Shown here piece by piece: positions 7,817 through 16,296 of a DNA stretch of 64,000 nucleotides. Numbering within the stretch: the stretch's first letter is position 1; each line of letters starts with the position of its first letter. The stretch is from assembly GCA_039180675.1 (NCBI GenBank), contig JBCDDC010000009.1:1-64000 (forward strand), given 5' to 3'. The stretch is from Thermohalobaculum sp039180675. GTDB lineage: Bacteria; Pseudomonadota; Alphaproteobacteria; Rhodobacterales; Rhodobacteraceae. Made by a program: the position numbers and the translations under genes. Below the pieces are notes generated by a model. The model was not told the DNA's origin. It saw only the letters and a program-made list of their open reading frames with translations, and made no database searches.

Positions 7817-8584
7817 ATGACCCGAAGACCGCGCCTGATGGTGTCCCCAACAGGGGCGAGGCGCCTGACGACCGATGTGCCCGGCATCCCGCTGACCGTG
7901 CCCGAGATCGCGCTGGAGGCAGCGGCCTGCCAGCGGGCGGGGGCGGATGCAATCCACCTGCATGTGCGTGATGCGGAAGGCGGCCACAGTCTGGATGCCG
8001 GGCTCTGCCGCGAGGCGATGGCGGCGGTGCGGGAGACGGCGCCGGGGTTGGAGATCCAGATTACGACGGAGAGCGCGGGACGCTTCGAGGTTGCCGATCA
8101 GCTTGCGTGTCTGGAGGCGCTCCGCCCGGCGGAGGCGAGCGCCGGGGTCCGCGAGATCCTGCGGGATACGGCACTGGCGCCGAGATTCTATGGCTTCGCG
8201 GCGGAGGCAGGCGTCAGGCTGCAGCACATCCTCTATGACCTGACCGATGTGGAGAGCCTGCGGGCGGCATACGCGAGCGGTCTGGTGCCTGAGGGGATGC
8301 GCGAGGCGATTTTCGTGCTGGGGCAGTACGCGCCGCCCACGACCGGGCAGCCGGCGGATCTCGATCCCTTGCTTGAGGCGGCGGAAGACTTGGTACTCGA
8401 CTGGATGGTCTGCGCCTTTGGACCCAACGAGCTCGCGTGTCTGACCGAGGCAATGCGCCGGGGCGGGCATGCGCGGGTTGGCTTCGAGAACAACATTCAT
8501 CTGCCGGATGGCACGGTTGCCGAGACCAATGCGCAACTGGTTAAACTGGTGGCCGATGCGCGTGATGCGCTGATCGAGGAGTGA
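7817..8584 (+). CDS. Beta-keto acid cleavage enzyme (BKACE, DUF849 family)
   Basis: BKACE enzymes (the Kce family) are zinc-dependent and condense a beta-keto acid with acetyl-CoA, giving acetoacetate and a new acyl-CoA. Family features seen: an N-terminal barrel start, AIHLHVRD with the metal-binding HxH (His47, His49), YAPPTTG near the middle, and VGFENN with Glu224 as the probable third acidic ligand. At 255 residues it is somewhat shorter than the roughly 270-310 common in the family. ATG 7817 is preferred over ATG 7814 because GGAG then lies 6 bases upstream. The aminotransferase gene follows after 4 bases. The substrate cannot be read from sequence. Confidence 0.88.
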   Translation: MTRRPRLMVSPTGARRLTTDVPGIPLTVPEIALEAAACQRAGADAIHLHVRDAEGGHSLDAGLCREAMAAVRETAPGLEIQITTESAGRFEVADQLACLEALRPAEASAGVREILRDTALAPRFYGFAAEAGVRLQHILYDLTDVESLRAAYASGLVPEGMREAIFVLGQYAPPTTGQPADLDPLLEAAEDLVLDWMVCAFGPNELACLTEAMRRGGHARVGFENNIHLPDGTVAETNAQLVKLVADARDALIEE

Positions 8585-8588
8585 TCCG

Positions 8589-9920
8589 ATGTCTCATGTC
8601 TTCCCCCGCCATACCAAGGCGCTGCCCCCGAAGGCCGTGGGCGGTGAGGGCTGCTACCTGATCGACGAGAGTGGCAAGCGCTATTTCGACGGATCAGGGG
8701 GTGCGGCGGTCTCTTGCCTCGGCCATGGCGACGCTGAGGTGATCGCGGCGGTGAAGGCGCAGATGGACACGCTTGCCTTTGCTCACACCGGGTTTTTCAC
8801 CTCGGAACCGGCGGAACGGCTTGCGGACAAGCTGATCGCGAAGGCGCCGGAGGGGATCGACCGGGTCTATTTCGTCTCTGGCGGGTCGGAGGCGACCGAG
8901 GCGGCGATCAAACTCGCACGGCAGTACCATCTGGAGAAGGGCGAGCCGCAGCGCACCCGGTTGATCGCGCGAAAGCAGAGCTATCACGGCAACACGCTGG
9001 GCGCGCTGGCGGCCGGTGGCAATGAGTGGCGGCGGGCGCAGTTCGCCCCGATCCTGACCGCGATGAGCCATATCGAGCCCTGCTACCAATACGTCCACAA
9101 GCGCGATGACGAGACGCTGGAGGAGTATGGATTTCGCGCCGCTCAGGCGCTGGAGGACGAGATCCTGCGGCTGGGGCCGGACACGGTCATGGCCTTCATG
9201 GCCGAGCCTGTGGTCGGTGCAACGCTGGGAGCAGTGCCGCCTGCGCCGGGCTATTACAAGCGGATCAGGGAGATCTGCGATCGCTATGGCGTTCTGCTGA
9301 TCCTGGATGAGGTGATGTGCGGCATGGGGCGGACGGGCACGCTGTTCGCCTCGGAGCAGGACGGGATCGCGCCGGATATCGTCTGCATCGCCAAGGGGCT
9401 CGGCGGCGGTTACCAGCCGATCGGCGCTACGCTCTGTACCGCTGAGATCTACGAAGCGATCGAGGCGGGTACTGGGTTCTTCCAGCACGGGCACACCTAT
9501 ATCGGCCACCCGGCGGCGACGGCGGCGGGCGTTGCGGTGATGATCGCTATCGAGGAGCGGGATCTGCTGGCGAATGTGCGCGAGATGGGCGTGAAGCTCC
9601 GCGACGGGCTGCGGCAGGCCTTCGGCCAGCACCGCCATGTGGGTGACATCCGTGGGCGCGGGCTGTTCCAGGGGATCGAGATCGTCGAGGACCGGGAGAC
9701 CAAGGCGCCCTTCGATCCGGCGCTGAAAATCGCGCCGCGGTTCAAGAAGGCGGCGTTCGAGGTCGGGTTGATCTGTTACCCGATGCAGGGGACACGCGAC
9801 GGGGTCCACGGCGATCATGTCCTGCTCGCCCCGCCGTTCATCATGGAAGACGCACATGTCGATGAGCTTATTGGCAGGTTTTCCAGTGCGTTGGGTGAGA
9901 TTTTGCCAGCGGCGGCTTAA
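8589..9920 (+). CDS. Class III PLP-dependent aminotransferase
   Basis: The 443-residue fold-type I enzyme has FVSGGSEATEAAIKLARQY for phosphate binding, SYHGNTLGAL, LILDEVMCGMGRTG with the PLP-nitrogen aspartate (Asp240), and IAKGLGGGYQPIGA with the Schiff-base lysine (Lys269). Class III members transfer amino groups from omega- or beta-amino acids or amines to pyruvate or 2-oxoglutarate. Its immediate coupling to the BKACE gene suggests a beta-amino acid substrate whose product is a beta-keto acid, but this is inference. Taurine-, beta-alanine- or putrescine-type substrates are alternatives. Confidence 0.92.
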   Translation: MSHVFPRHTKALPPKAVGGEGCYLIDESGKRYFDGSGGAAVSCLGHGDAEVIAAVKAQMDTLAFAHTGFFTSEPAERLADKLIAKAPEGIDRVYFVSGGSEATEAAIKLARQYHLEKGEPQRTRLIARKQSYHGNTLGALAAGGNEWRRAQFAPILTAMSHIEPCYQYVHKRDDETLEEYGFRAAQALEDEILRLGPDTVMAFMAEPVVGATLGAVPPAPGYYKRIREICDRYGVLLILDEVMCGMGRTGTLFASEQDGIAPDIVCIAKGLGGGYQPIGATLCTAEIYEAIEAGTGFFQHGHTYIGHPAATAAGVAVMIAIEERDLLANVREMGVKLRDGLRQAFGQHRHVGDIRGRGLFQGIEIVEDRETKAPFDPALKIAPRFKKAAFEVGLICYPMQGTRDGVHGDHVLLAPPFIMEDAHVDELIGRFSSALGEILPAAA

Positions 9921-10038
9921 GGCCGCGGGGTGGGGTGGGCCCTCTTATAACCTGGCGCTGCTGTCAGGTGGTGAATGATCTGCCCTTTTCTCCGGAGGGT
10001 TGAGTTTCGCGCTTGACACTCTCATCCGTATTGCCGGG

Positions 10039-10066
10039 TTGACCATAAAGTTTCACATTCTAGACT
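10039..10066 (+). promoter_or_regulatory. Candidate promoter for the TRAP transporter operon
   Basis: The 207-base gap 9921-10127 before the TAXI gene contains TTGACC (10039-10044), a 16-base spacer and TAGACT (10061-10066), a weak sigma-70-like pair. A TTGACA at 10013-10018 has no matching -10 at usual spacing. GGGAG at about 10114-10118 is the ribosome site. The transporter may also be read through from the aminotransferase gene, as I saw no strong terminator between them. Confidence 0.3.
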
Positions 10067-10127
10067 GACTTGATCTGCCGCGCGCGCCACCGCGGGCGGT
10101 AACCCAAACAATCAGGGAGTCTCTTAG

Positions 10128-11090
10128 ATGATGCGCAATGTACTTGGCCTCGCAGCAGGCGCTGCCGTTGCCCTTACCACGCTGCCCGCCATGGCGCAGC
10201 AGCAGTTCATCTCGATCGGCACCGGCGGGGTCACCGGGGTTTACTATCCAACGGGCGGCGCGATCTGCCGTCTGGTCAACAAGGACCGCAAGGATCACGG
10301 GATCCGGTGCTCGGCGGAATCGACCGGGGGGTCGATCTACAACATCAATACCATCCGTGCGGGTGAGCTGGAGTTCGGGGTCGCCCAGTCCGACTGGCAG
10401 TACCATGCCTTCAACGGTACTTCGAAGTTCGAGGGTGCGGGCAAGTTCAACAACCTGCGCGCGGTATTCTCAGTCCATCCGGAGCCGGTGACGGTCATCG
10501 CGTCGGAAGCCTCGGGCATCACCAACATCTCGGATGTGAAGGGCAAGCGGCTCAACATCGGCAACCCCGGTTCCGGTACGCGCGGGACCTGGGAAGTCAT
10601 GGAAGAGGCGATGGGCTGGACCCGGTCCGACCTGAAGCTGGCCGCCGAGATGAAATCGGCCGAGACCGGCCAGGCGGTCTGTGACGGCAAGATCGATGCC
10701 TATTTCTGGCTGGTAGGCCACCCGTCGGCGCTGACGCAGGAGTCGCTCGCCACCTGTGCGGCGCGTCTGGTGAACGTCACGGGGCCCGCAATCGACAAGC
10801 TGGTTGCGGACAACCCGTTCTACCGCAAGGCCACGATCCCGGCCGGCATGTACAACAATGACGAGGACATCCAGACCTTTGGCGTGGGCGCGACCTTCGT
10901 CACCTCGGCGGATGTGCCCGATGAGGTTGTCTATGTTGTCGTCAAAGCGGTCTTCGAGAACTTTGACCAGTTCAAGAAGCTGCACCCGGCCTTTGCAAAC
11001 CTGAAGGAGGAGGAGATGATCCGCGACAGCCTCTCCGCCCCGGTCCATGACGGTGCTGCGAAGTACTACAAAGAGCGTGGCTGGATGTAA
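10128..11090 (+). CDS. TAXI-family TRAP transporter solute-binding protein
   Basis: This is the periplasmic receptor of a tripartite ATP-independent transporter (320 residues). A signal peptide (MMRNVLGLAAGAAVALTTLPAMAQQ) precedes the TAXI hallmark FISIGTGGVTGVYYPTGGAICRLVN, then STGGSIYNINTIRAGELEFGVAQSDW and LNIGNPGSGTRGTWEVM. TAXI receptors bind ligands such as glutamate or other organic acids; this ligand is unknown. The permease gene follows after 97 bases, separated by a hairpin. ATG 10131 is an alternative start. Confidence 0.95.
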   Translation: MMRNVLGLAAGAAVALTTLPAMAQQQFISIGTGGVTGVYYPTGGAICRLVNKDRKDHGIRCSAESTGGSIYNINTIRAGELEFGVAQSDWQYHAFNGTSKFEGAGKFNNLRAVFSVHPEPVTVIASEASGITNISDVKGKRLNIGNPGSGTRGTWEVMEEAMGWTRSDLKLAAEMKSAETGQAVCDGKIDAYFWLVGHPSALTQESLATCAARLVNVTGPAIDKLVADNPFYRKATIPAGMYNNDEDIQTFGVGATFVTSADVPDEVVYVVVKAVFENFDQFKKLHPAFANLKEEEMIRDSLSAPVHDGAAKYYKERGWM

Positions 11091-11110
11091 TCCAGCACTT
11101 CGCGAAAATG

Positions 11111-11135
11111 CGCGCGGCGGGTTCCTTGCCGCGCG
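11111..11135 (+). terminator. Intercistronic hairpin between TAXI receptor and TRAP permease
   Basis: Perfect 8-base stem CGCGCGGC (11111-11118) and GCCGCGCG (11128-11135) around a 9-base loop, 20 bases after the receptor stop codon. There is no U-tract, so it looks like a partial terminator or 3' mRNA stabiliser that would let receptor expression exceed permease expression. Confidence 0.6.
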
Positions 11136-11187
11136 TTCGCCCCGGCATGCCGGGCTTTGAGGACAGGACCCGCGGGGGGCGTGGCTC

Positions 11188-13785
11188 ATGACCGACCAGC
11201 AAGCCAATCTCGACCAGTTCACGGCGACCGATACGGGTGGGCGAAACCCCGTCGGATGGCAGTCGGGGATCATTTTTTGGGGCGCGCTCGCCTGGGCGTT
11301 CTTTCAGCTCTACATCGCGTCGGCTGTGCCCTTTTGGGTGCAGGAGAACATCGGCTTTGGGGTCGTCACCAATTCCGACGCGCGGCTGATCCACCTCGCC
11401 TTCGGTCTGTTCCTTGCGGCGATGGCGTTTCCGCTGTTCAAGTCGAGCCCGAAGGACACGATCCCGTGGTACGACTGGCTATTGGCAGCACTGGGCGTGG
11501 CCTCCTGTCTCTATATCGTTGTTTTAAGGAATGAGATCGCGGTCCGGGCCGGGCTGCCGACGACCGGGGATCTGGTCATCTCGACGGTCGGGATGATTGT
11601 TTTGCTGATCACGGTTTACCGGGCCTTGGGTCTGCCGCTGGTGATCGTCGCCTGTTTCTTCCTGCTCTACACATTCGGCGGCGACGCGCGCTGGCTGCCG
11701 GAGGTGATGCAGTGGAAGGGGGCGTCCTATGGCAAGGCGATGTGGCATTACTGGATGCAGGGCGAGGGCGTCTTTGGCGTCGCGCTGTCGGTTTCCGCCT
11801 CGCTGATCTTCCTGTTCGTGCTGTTCGGATCGATCCTCGAGAAGGCGGGCGCGGGGAATTACTTCATCAAGGTCTCGTTCGCGCTGATGGGGCATCTGCG
11901 CGGTGGCCCAGCGAAAGCTGCCGTTGTCGCTTCGGCTATGAGCGGGCTCTATTCCGGCTCCTCGATCGCCAACACGGTGACGACGGGGACCTTCACGATC
12001 CCGCTGATGAAGCGCACGGGCTTCACGCCCGAGAAGGCGGGCGCGGTCGAGGTGGCCTCTTCCACCAATGGCCAGCTCACGCCGCCGGTGATGGGAGCTG
12101 CCGCCTTCCTGATGGCGGAGTTCACGGGCGTCAGCTACACCGACATCATCAAACACGCGCTGGTGCCCGCGCTGGTGAGCTACATCGCGCTGGTCTACAT
12201 CGTCCATCTCGAAGCGATGAAGCTTGGGCTGCAAGGGCTGAAGAAGCCGCCGTCGCGCCTGACCTTCGCTTCGAAGATGATTGGCGTGCTGTCGGGGTTC
12301 ATCGGGGTCGCGGTTCTGGGCATTGCCGTCTATTATGGGCTCGGCTGGATCAAGGTGGCCGCACCGGATCTGGCGTTTCCGATTGTCATTGGATTGTCAG
12401 CGCTTGCCTATCTGATCCTGCTCTGGTTCGCCTCGCGCCTGCCGGATCTTAAGGTCGACGATCCGGACGCGCCGATCACTGAACTACCAAGGGCCGGGGA
12501 GACGGCGATGACCGGGCTCTACTACATCCTGCCCATCGTCATCCTGATCTGGTGCATCGTGATCGAGCGGCTGTCGCCTGCGTTTTCGGCCTTTTGGGCG
12601 ACGCTCGCGATGATCGCCGTGACGCTGACCCAGCATCCGATCAAGGCGATGATGCGGGGCGAGGGCGCGATCGCTGAAGCGGTGGCCCGTGGCTGGAGCG
12701 AGTGGATCGACGGCATGGTCTCGGGCTCGCGCAACATGATCGGGATCGGTGTCGCAACGGGTGCGGCCGGTATCATCGTCGGCACGATCTCGCTGACCGG
12801 GGCGCACCAGGTGATCGGCGAATTGGTGGAGTATGCCTCGGGCGGCTACCTGATGGTGATGCTTTTCATGGTGGCGATCATGAGCCTTATCCTAGGCATG
12901 GGGCTGCCGACGACGGCAAACTACATCGTGGTCAGCTCGCTCATGGCGCCCGTGATCCTTACGCTGGCCGCCGCAGACGGGCTGATCCTGCCCTTGATCG
13001 CGGTCCATCTCTTCGTTTTCTACTTCGGGATCCTGGCCGACGATACGCCGCCAGTGGGGCTCGCCGCCTTTGCCGCCGCGGCAATTTCCAAAGGCGATCC
13101 GATCAAGACCGGCATTCAGGGCTTTGCCTATGATATCCGAACGGCGCTGTTGCCGTTTCTCTTCATCTTCAACACCGAGCTCTTGCTGATCGACGTCTCG
13201 CTTGGGAAGGCATTCTTCGTCTTCGGGGTGGCGGTGGTGGCGATGTTGCTGTTCGCCTCGGCGACCCAGGGCTTCTTCCTGGTGCGCAACAGGGCCTGGG
13301 AGTCGGTACTTCTGCTCCTGATTGCCTTCACGCTGTTCCGGCCGGGCTTCTTCCTCGATCAGGTGCAGCCGCCATTCCGGGAGGCGCCGCCGGAACAGGT
13401 GTTTGAAGTCGTTGGCGCGGCGCCGGATAATGGAGTGCTGACCTTCGTGGTCAGCGGGCCCGACTTCGACACCGGCGAGACCACGTCGACCACGATCCTC
13501 GTGCCCATGGGCCGGCGCGACGAGGCGATCAACCGGCTGGAGGCTGCAGGGCTGGCGATCACCCTGGAGGACGGACTCGCGAAGGTCGATGAACCGTTCC
13601 CGCAAACGCCATTCTTTGAGAAGATCGGAACCCTGTTCGACTACTACGGCGAGGAGCCGGTTCAGGTCTCAACCATTCGCTCTGAGGCAGAGCGGATGCC
13701 GAAGGAGGTATTCTACCTCCCCGCGCTGCTCCTGCTCGCGCTGGTCTACGCCATGCAGCGGCGGCGCCGTGCCCGTCTTGCCTAA
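11188..13785 (+). CDS. TRAP transporter fused permease (4TM/12TM) with C-terminal DUF3394-like domain
   Basis: The 865-residue inner-membrane protein joins the small DctQ-like subunit (hydrophobic segments in about residues 28-140) to the large DctM-like subunit. The latter shows GLYSGSSIANTVTTGTFTIPLMK and NGQLTPPVMGAAAFLMAEFTG, followed later by LGMGLPTTANYIVVSSL and ILADDTPPVGLAAFAAAAI, all typical of TAXI-associated permeases. A C-terminal extension of about 150 residues (from about 715) has a soluble beta-rich part and one final TM helix, matching DUF3394. It uses the Na+ or H+ gradient for uptake of the ligand delivered by the preceding receptor. Confidence 0.95.
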   Translation: MTDQQANLDQFTATDTGGRNPVGWQSGIIFWGALAWAFFQLYIASAVPFWVQENIGFGVVTNSDARLIHLAFGLFLAAMAFPLFKSSPKDTIPWYDWLLAALGVASCLYIVVLRNEIAVRAGLPTTGDLVISTVGMIVLLITVYRALGLPLVIVACFFLLYTFGGDARWLPEVMQWKGASYGKAMWHYWMQGEGVFGVALSVSASLIFLFVLFGSILEKAGAGNYFIKVSFALMGHLRGGPAKAAVVASAMSGLYSGSSIANTVTTGTFTIPLMKRTGFTPEKAGAVEVASSTNGQLTPPVMGAAAFLMAEFTGVSYTDIIKHALVPALVSYIALVYIVHLEAMKLGLQGLKKPPSRLTFASKMIGVLSGFIGVAVLGIAVYYGLGWIKVAAPDLAFPIVIGLSALAYLILLWFASRLPDLKVDDPDAPITELPRAGETAMTGLYYILPIVILIWCIVIERLSPAFSAFWATLAMIAVTLTQHPIKAMMRGEGAIAEAVARGWSEWIDGMVSGSRNMIGIGVATGAAGIIVGTISLTGAHQVIGELVEYASGGYLMVMLFMVAIMSLILGMGLPTTANYIVVSSLMAPVILTLAAADGLILPLIAVHLFVFYFGILADDTPPVGLAAFAAAAISKGDPIKTGIQGFAYDIRTALLPFLFIFNTELLLIDVSLGKAFFVFGVAVVAMLLFASATQGFFLVRNRAWESVLLLLIAFTLFRPGFFLDQVQPPFREAPPEQVFEVVGAAPDNGVLTFVVSGPDFDTGETTSTTILVPMGRRDEAINRLEAAGLAITLEDGLAKVDEPFPQTPFFEKIGTLFDYYGEEPVQVSTIRSEAERMPKEVFYLPALLLLALVYAMQRRRRARLA

Positions 13786-13805
13786 CGGGCCGCGAACCAA
13801 GCGGA

Positions 13806-13827
13806 ATGCGCGGCTGGGGCCGCGCAT
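13806..13827. terminator. Terminator hairpin after the TRAP permease
   Basis: Perfect 9-base inverted repeat ATGCGCGGC / GCCGCGCAT with a 4-base loop TGGG, 20 bases beyond the permease stop. No long U-tract follows. It lies in the 224-base convergent gap between the TRAP permease (plus) and the flagellar genes (minus). Confidence 0.6.
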
Positions 13828-13909
13828 GCGCCTTTGTCTGGCGCCCTTGCGGGCGCGCGGGCGCTTGCTGCCAACCCCGCCACAGAGTTTAGCGCTGAGC
13901 GCCGGGCGC

Positions 13910-13966
13910 CCCGCCATGCTTTAGCATGGCGGGCGGGCTTTGCCCGTCGGGATCCCGCGAGGGATC
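13910..13966. terminator. Paired hairpins in the convergent TRAP/flagellar gap
   Basis: Two perfect stem-loops are present: CCCGCCATGC (13910-13919) with GCATGGCGGG (13924-13933) around TTTA, and GATCCC (13951-13956) with GGGATC (13961-13966) around GCGA. They can act in both directions and would end the long minus-strand flagellar transcript from flgB as well as plus-strand read-through. Confidence 0.55.
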
Positions 13967-14009
13967 CGGGGCGCGTTTCACCACCGGTCGGGCTGTGCCT
14001 GCTGAGAGC

Positions 14010-14402
14010 TCAGGCCTGCCGTATCTCCGCCGCCTCGGCGCGACGCTCGGCCAGACGGCGGGCGCGAAGGGTGTCCTGCCTCGCCAGCTCTCTAAGCGCT
14101 TCGAGCCGCGCGGTTGCTCTGGCGGCATGCGCCCGGTGTTGGTCCACCTCGGTTTGTGCAGTGGCCAGTTTCTCGGCCAGGTCTATGCGCTTGAGTTCTG
14201 TTGCGCGCCGCCAGCGGTCTTCCGCTGCACCGAGGCCCGGATGGCCGGGGGTGCCGGCTTCCGCTCTCAGGTTTGCATCCAGCAGGGCGATGCAGTCGCC
14301 GATCTTTTTGGCCACGCGTTCGGCCTGGGCGAGACGGGCCAGGTCCCGCGCTTGAGCCGCCTTGGCGAGATCGATCAGGATGGGCCAGGCGGGGCCGGTC
14401 AT
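14010..14402 (-). CDS. Coiled-coil protein at the end of the flgB-flhB operon (FliJ-like size, 130 aa)
   Basis: An Ala/Arg/Glu-rich, almost entirely helical protein (for example AQARDLARLAQAERVAKK and LAEKLATAQTEVDQHRAHAARA), with no Gly/Pro-rich core apart from a TPGHPGLG hinge near residue 50. It overlaps the flhB stop by 4 bases (ATGA), so it is translated with the export genes. Size, coiled-coil character and position suggest a FliJ-type export cofactor that would act with FliI/FliH, but the sequence signature is weak. Confidence 0.55.
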   Translation of the reverse strand: MTGPAWPILIDLAKAAQARDLARLAQAERVAKKIGDCIALLDANLRAEAGTPGHPGLGAAEDRWRRATELKRIDLAEKLATAQTEVDQHRAHAARATARLEALRELARQDTLRARRLAERRAEAAEIRQA

Positions 14403-15487
14403 TGACCGCGCTCCCGCGCCTTGGCGCGCATCGCGTCGGCAAAGCGGATCGCTGCGGCGACGGCCTGGTAGTGCGTTGGGTCGATCTCTTGGCCGATCGG
14501 CACGCTTGCCTCCAGCGCCCGCGCAGTTACCGGATCAGAGAAGATCGGGACATCCGCATCGGTAGCGACGCGGCGGATGGTCAGCGCCGTCTCGTCCACC
14601 CCCTTGGCGGTTACCACCGGCGCGGGATCGAGCGCGCGGTTCCACCGGAGCGCGACCGCGTAGTGGGTCGGGTTGACGACAACCACCGTGGATTTTGGCA
14701 CCTCGGTCATCATCCGGTTGGTGGCGATTTCTTCGGCCCGCTGGCGGCGCCTCGACTTCAGCATCGGGTCGCCTTCGTTGCGCTTGACCTCCTCGCGCAC
14801 CTCCTGGAAGCTCATGCGCAGTTTGCGGCGGTGATCATAGAGCTGCCAGAGGTAGTCGATCGCTCCGATCAGGAGCGCGATGATCGCGATCTGGATCAGG
14901 AGCTGGGTGGCCATGTCCATCATGGTCGCGGGAATGGCCTTTGGAATGGTGCGGACCACGCCAACGACCCGGTCCATCTGGGTTACCAGAAAGACGCCCA
15001 GCAGGATCGAGAAGACCGTCATCTTGACCGCCGATTTGGCGAATTCGAAGAGGCCGGTGAGCCCGTATTTCTGCTTTGCCTGTTGGATTGGAGAGATCCG
15101 GTTGAGTTTCGGCACGACTTTGTCGGGCACAAAGATGATCACGCGCTGGGCGGCGAAGACGGCGAGCACCAGGACGAAGGGGATGCCGAAGATCGCGGCG
15201 AAACCGATCAGCGCCTCGGCCACGATCTGCAGGCTGAGGCCGCGCCCGCCGGTTGCGAGTAACTGAGCCGAGAGTGTGTCAGCATCGGCGAAGATCCGGC
15301 TCATGACGGTGCCGGCCCGCTCGACCGTCGCCTGCCCGGCAGTGCCCATGGCGATCAGCAGACCGAGATAGGCGGCGAAGACCGCGAGATCGGTTGAACG
15401 GGCGACATCGCCTTTCTTGCGCGCTTCTTCAAGCTTTTGCGCGGTGGGTTCCTGGGTCTTTTCACCTTCGTCGCTGCCGCTCTCCAT
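14399..15487 (-). CDS. flhB: Flagellar export switch protein FlhB
   Basis: FlhB is an inner-membrane component of the flagellar type III export gate and switches substrate class from rod/hook to filament. From ATG 15487 it has 362 residues: a polar N-terminus (GEKTQEPTAQKLEEARKKGDVA), four membrane segments, and a cytoplasmic domain with the autocleavage motif NPTH (residues 272-275) in VVVVNPTHYAVALRW. The ATG overlaps the fliR stop (ATGA). An in-frame extension upstream would overlap fliR and is rejected. Confidence 0.97.
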   Translation of the reverse strand: MESGSDEGEKTQEPTAQKLEEARKKGDVARSTDLAVFAAYLGLLIAMGTAGQATVERAGTVMSRIFADADTLSAQLLATGGRGLSLQIVAEALIGFAAIFGIPFVLVLAVFAAQRVIIFVPDKVVPKLNRISPIQQAKQKYGLTGLFEFAKSAVKMTVFSILLGVFLVTQMDRVVGVVRTIPKAIPATMMDMATQLLIQIAIIALLIGAIDYLWQLYDHRRKLRMSFQEVREEVKRNEGDPMLKSRRRQRAEEIATNRMMTEVPKSTVVVVNPTHYAVALRWNRALDPAPVVTAKGVDETALTIRRVATDADVPIFSDPVTARALEASVPIGQEIDPTHYQAVAAAIRFADAMRAKARERGQ

Positions 15488-16293
15488 CACGGCATCCCGA
15501 ACGGGTATGCGAGGACGTCGTCGAGGCGACCGGCCCAGTGGAGCAGGATGACCGGGGCTGCGGCCCAGAGGAAGAAGAGCGTGAGTCCGGTGATCGCTGG
15601 CGCACCGACAAGGGCAACCATGAGCTGGGGCATCGCCCGGTTGATCGCCCCGAGCGCGAGGTTGTAGAGAAGCGCCGCGATCACGAATGGCGCCGCGAGC
15701 GAGAAGGCCAGCGCAAAGGCTGCCATGGCCCGTGCCGCCCCCCAAAGCGCGACGTCCGGGCCGAGCGGGAACGCGCCGAAGGGGATCACCTCATAGGACC
15801 CGATCAGCGCAATCGCGGCTTTGACATGCAGGTCCATGGTCATGGCGAGCGCGATGCCTGCGATCGTGAGGAAATTGCCGATGGCGGGCATCGGGTCCGG
15901 CGTGACGCCTGCGCCGAAAATCTGTGCGACCGAGGTCGACTGCGCGGCGATCGAGCCCGCGAGTTGCAGCACCATGATCATGAGCCGGATCGCGAGCCCG
16001 AGGAGGAGCCCGGCGATGGCCTCGGCGCCCATGATCCAGAGCAGTTCGAACGCGTCGCGCGTGCCTTCCTCGGCGCGGGGCAGGGTGCCCGGCTCAACCA
16101 CGGGCCAGACGATCAGGGTGAAGGCGATGGCGGCGCCGAGGCGCACGCGGGTCGGCAGGGTCATCTCGCCGAAACCGGGCAGGAGCGCTATGGCAGCGCC
16201 GACCCGGGTGAAGACGGCGATGAGCGCGTAGATCTCGGCCGCGCCGAAATCGAGGACCTGGCCGAGAAGGGCGAAAAGCTCGGTCGTCGGCAT
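15487..16293 (-). CDS. fliR: Flagellar export protein FliR
   Basis: FliR is part of the FliPQR core of the export gate. The 268-residue protein has about six hydrophobic segments and conserved family stretches such as FTRVGAAIALLPGFGE and LPTRVRLGAAIAFTLIVWP. It lies between flhA (3-base gap) and flhB (overlapping stop/start). Confidence 0.95.
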   Translation of the reverse strand: MPTTELFALLGQVLDFGAAEIYALIAVFTRVGAAIALLPGFGEMTLPTRVRLGAAIAFTLIVWPVVEPGTLPRAEEGTRDAFELLWIMGAEAIAGLLLGLAIRLMIMVLQLAGSIAAQSTSVAQIFGAGVTPDPMPAIGNFLTIAGIALAMTMDLHVKAAIALIGSYEVIPFGAFPLGPDVALWGAARAMAAFALAFSLAAPFVIAALLYNLALGAINRAMPQLMVALVGAPAITGLTLFFLWAAAPVILLHWAGRLDDVLAYPFGMP

Positions 16294-16296
16294 CGC

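Noticed and set aside
8694..9857. A 387-codon minus-strand frame opposite the aminotransferase
   Set aside because: Antisense to a gene with intact catalytic motifs; Arg/Leu/Asp-rich translation without a recognisable family.
10013..10018. TTGACA as a -35 element for the TAXI gene
   Set aside because: No acceptable -10 element lies 16-18 bases downstream.
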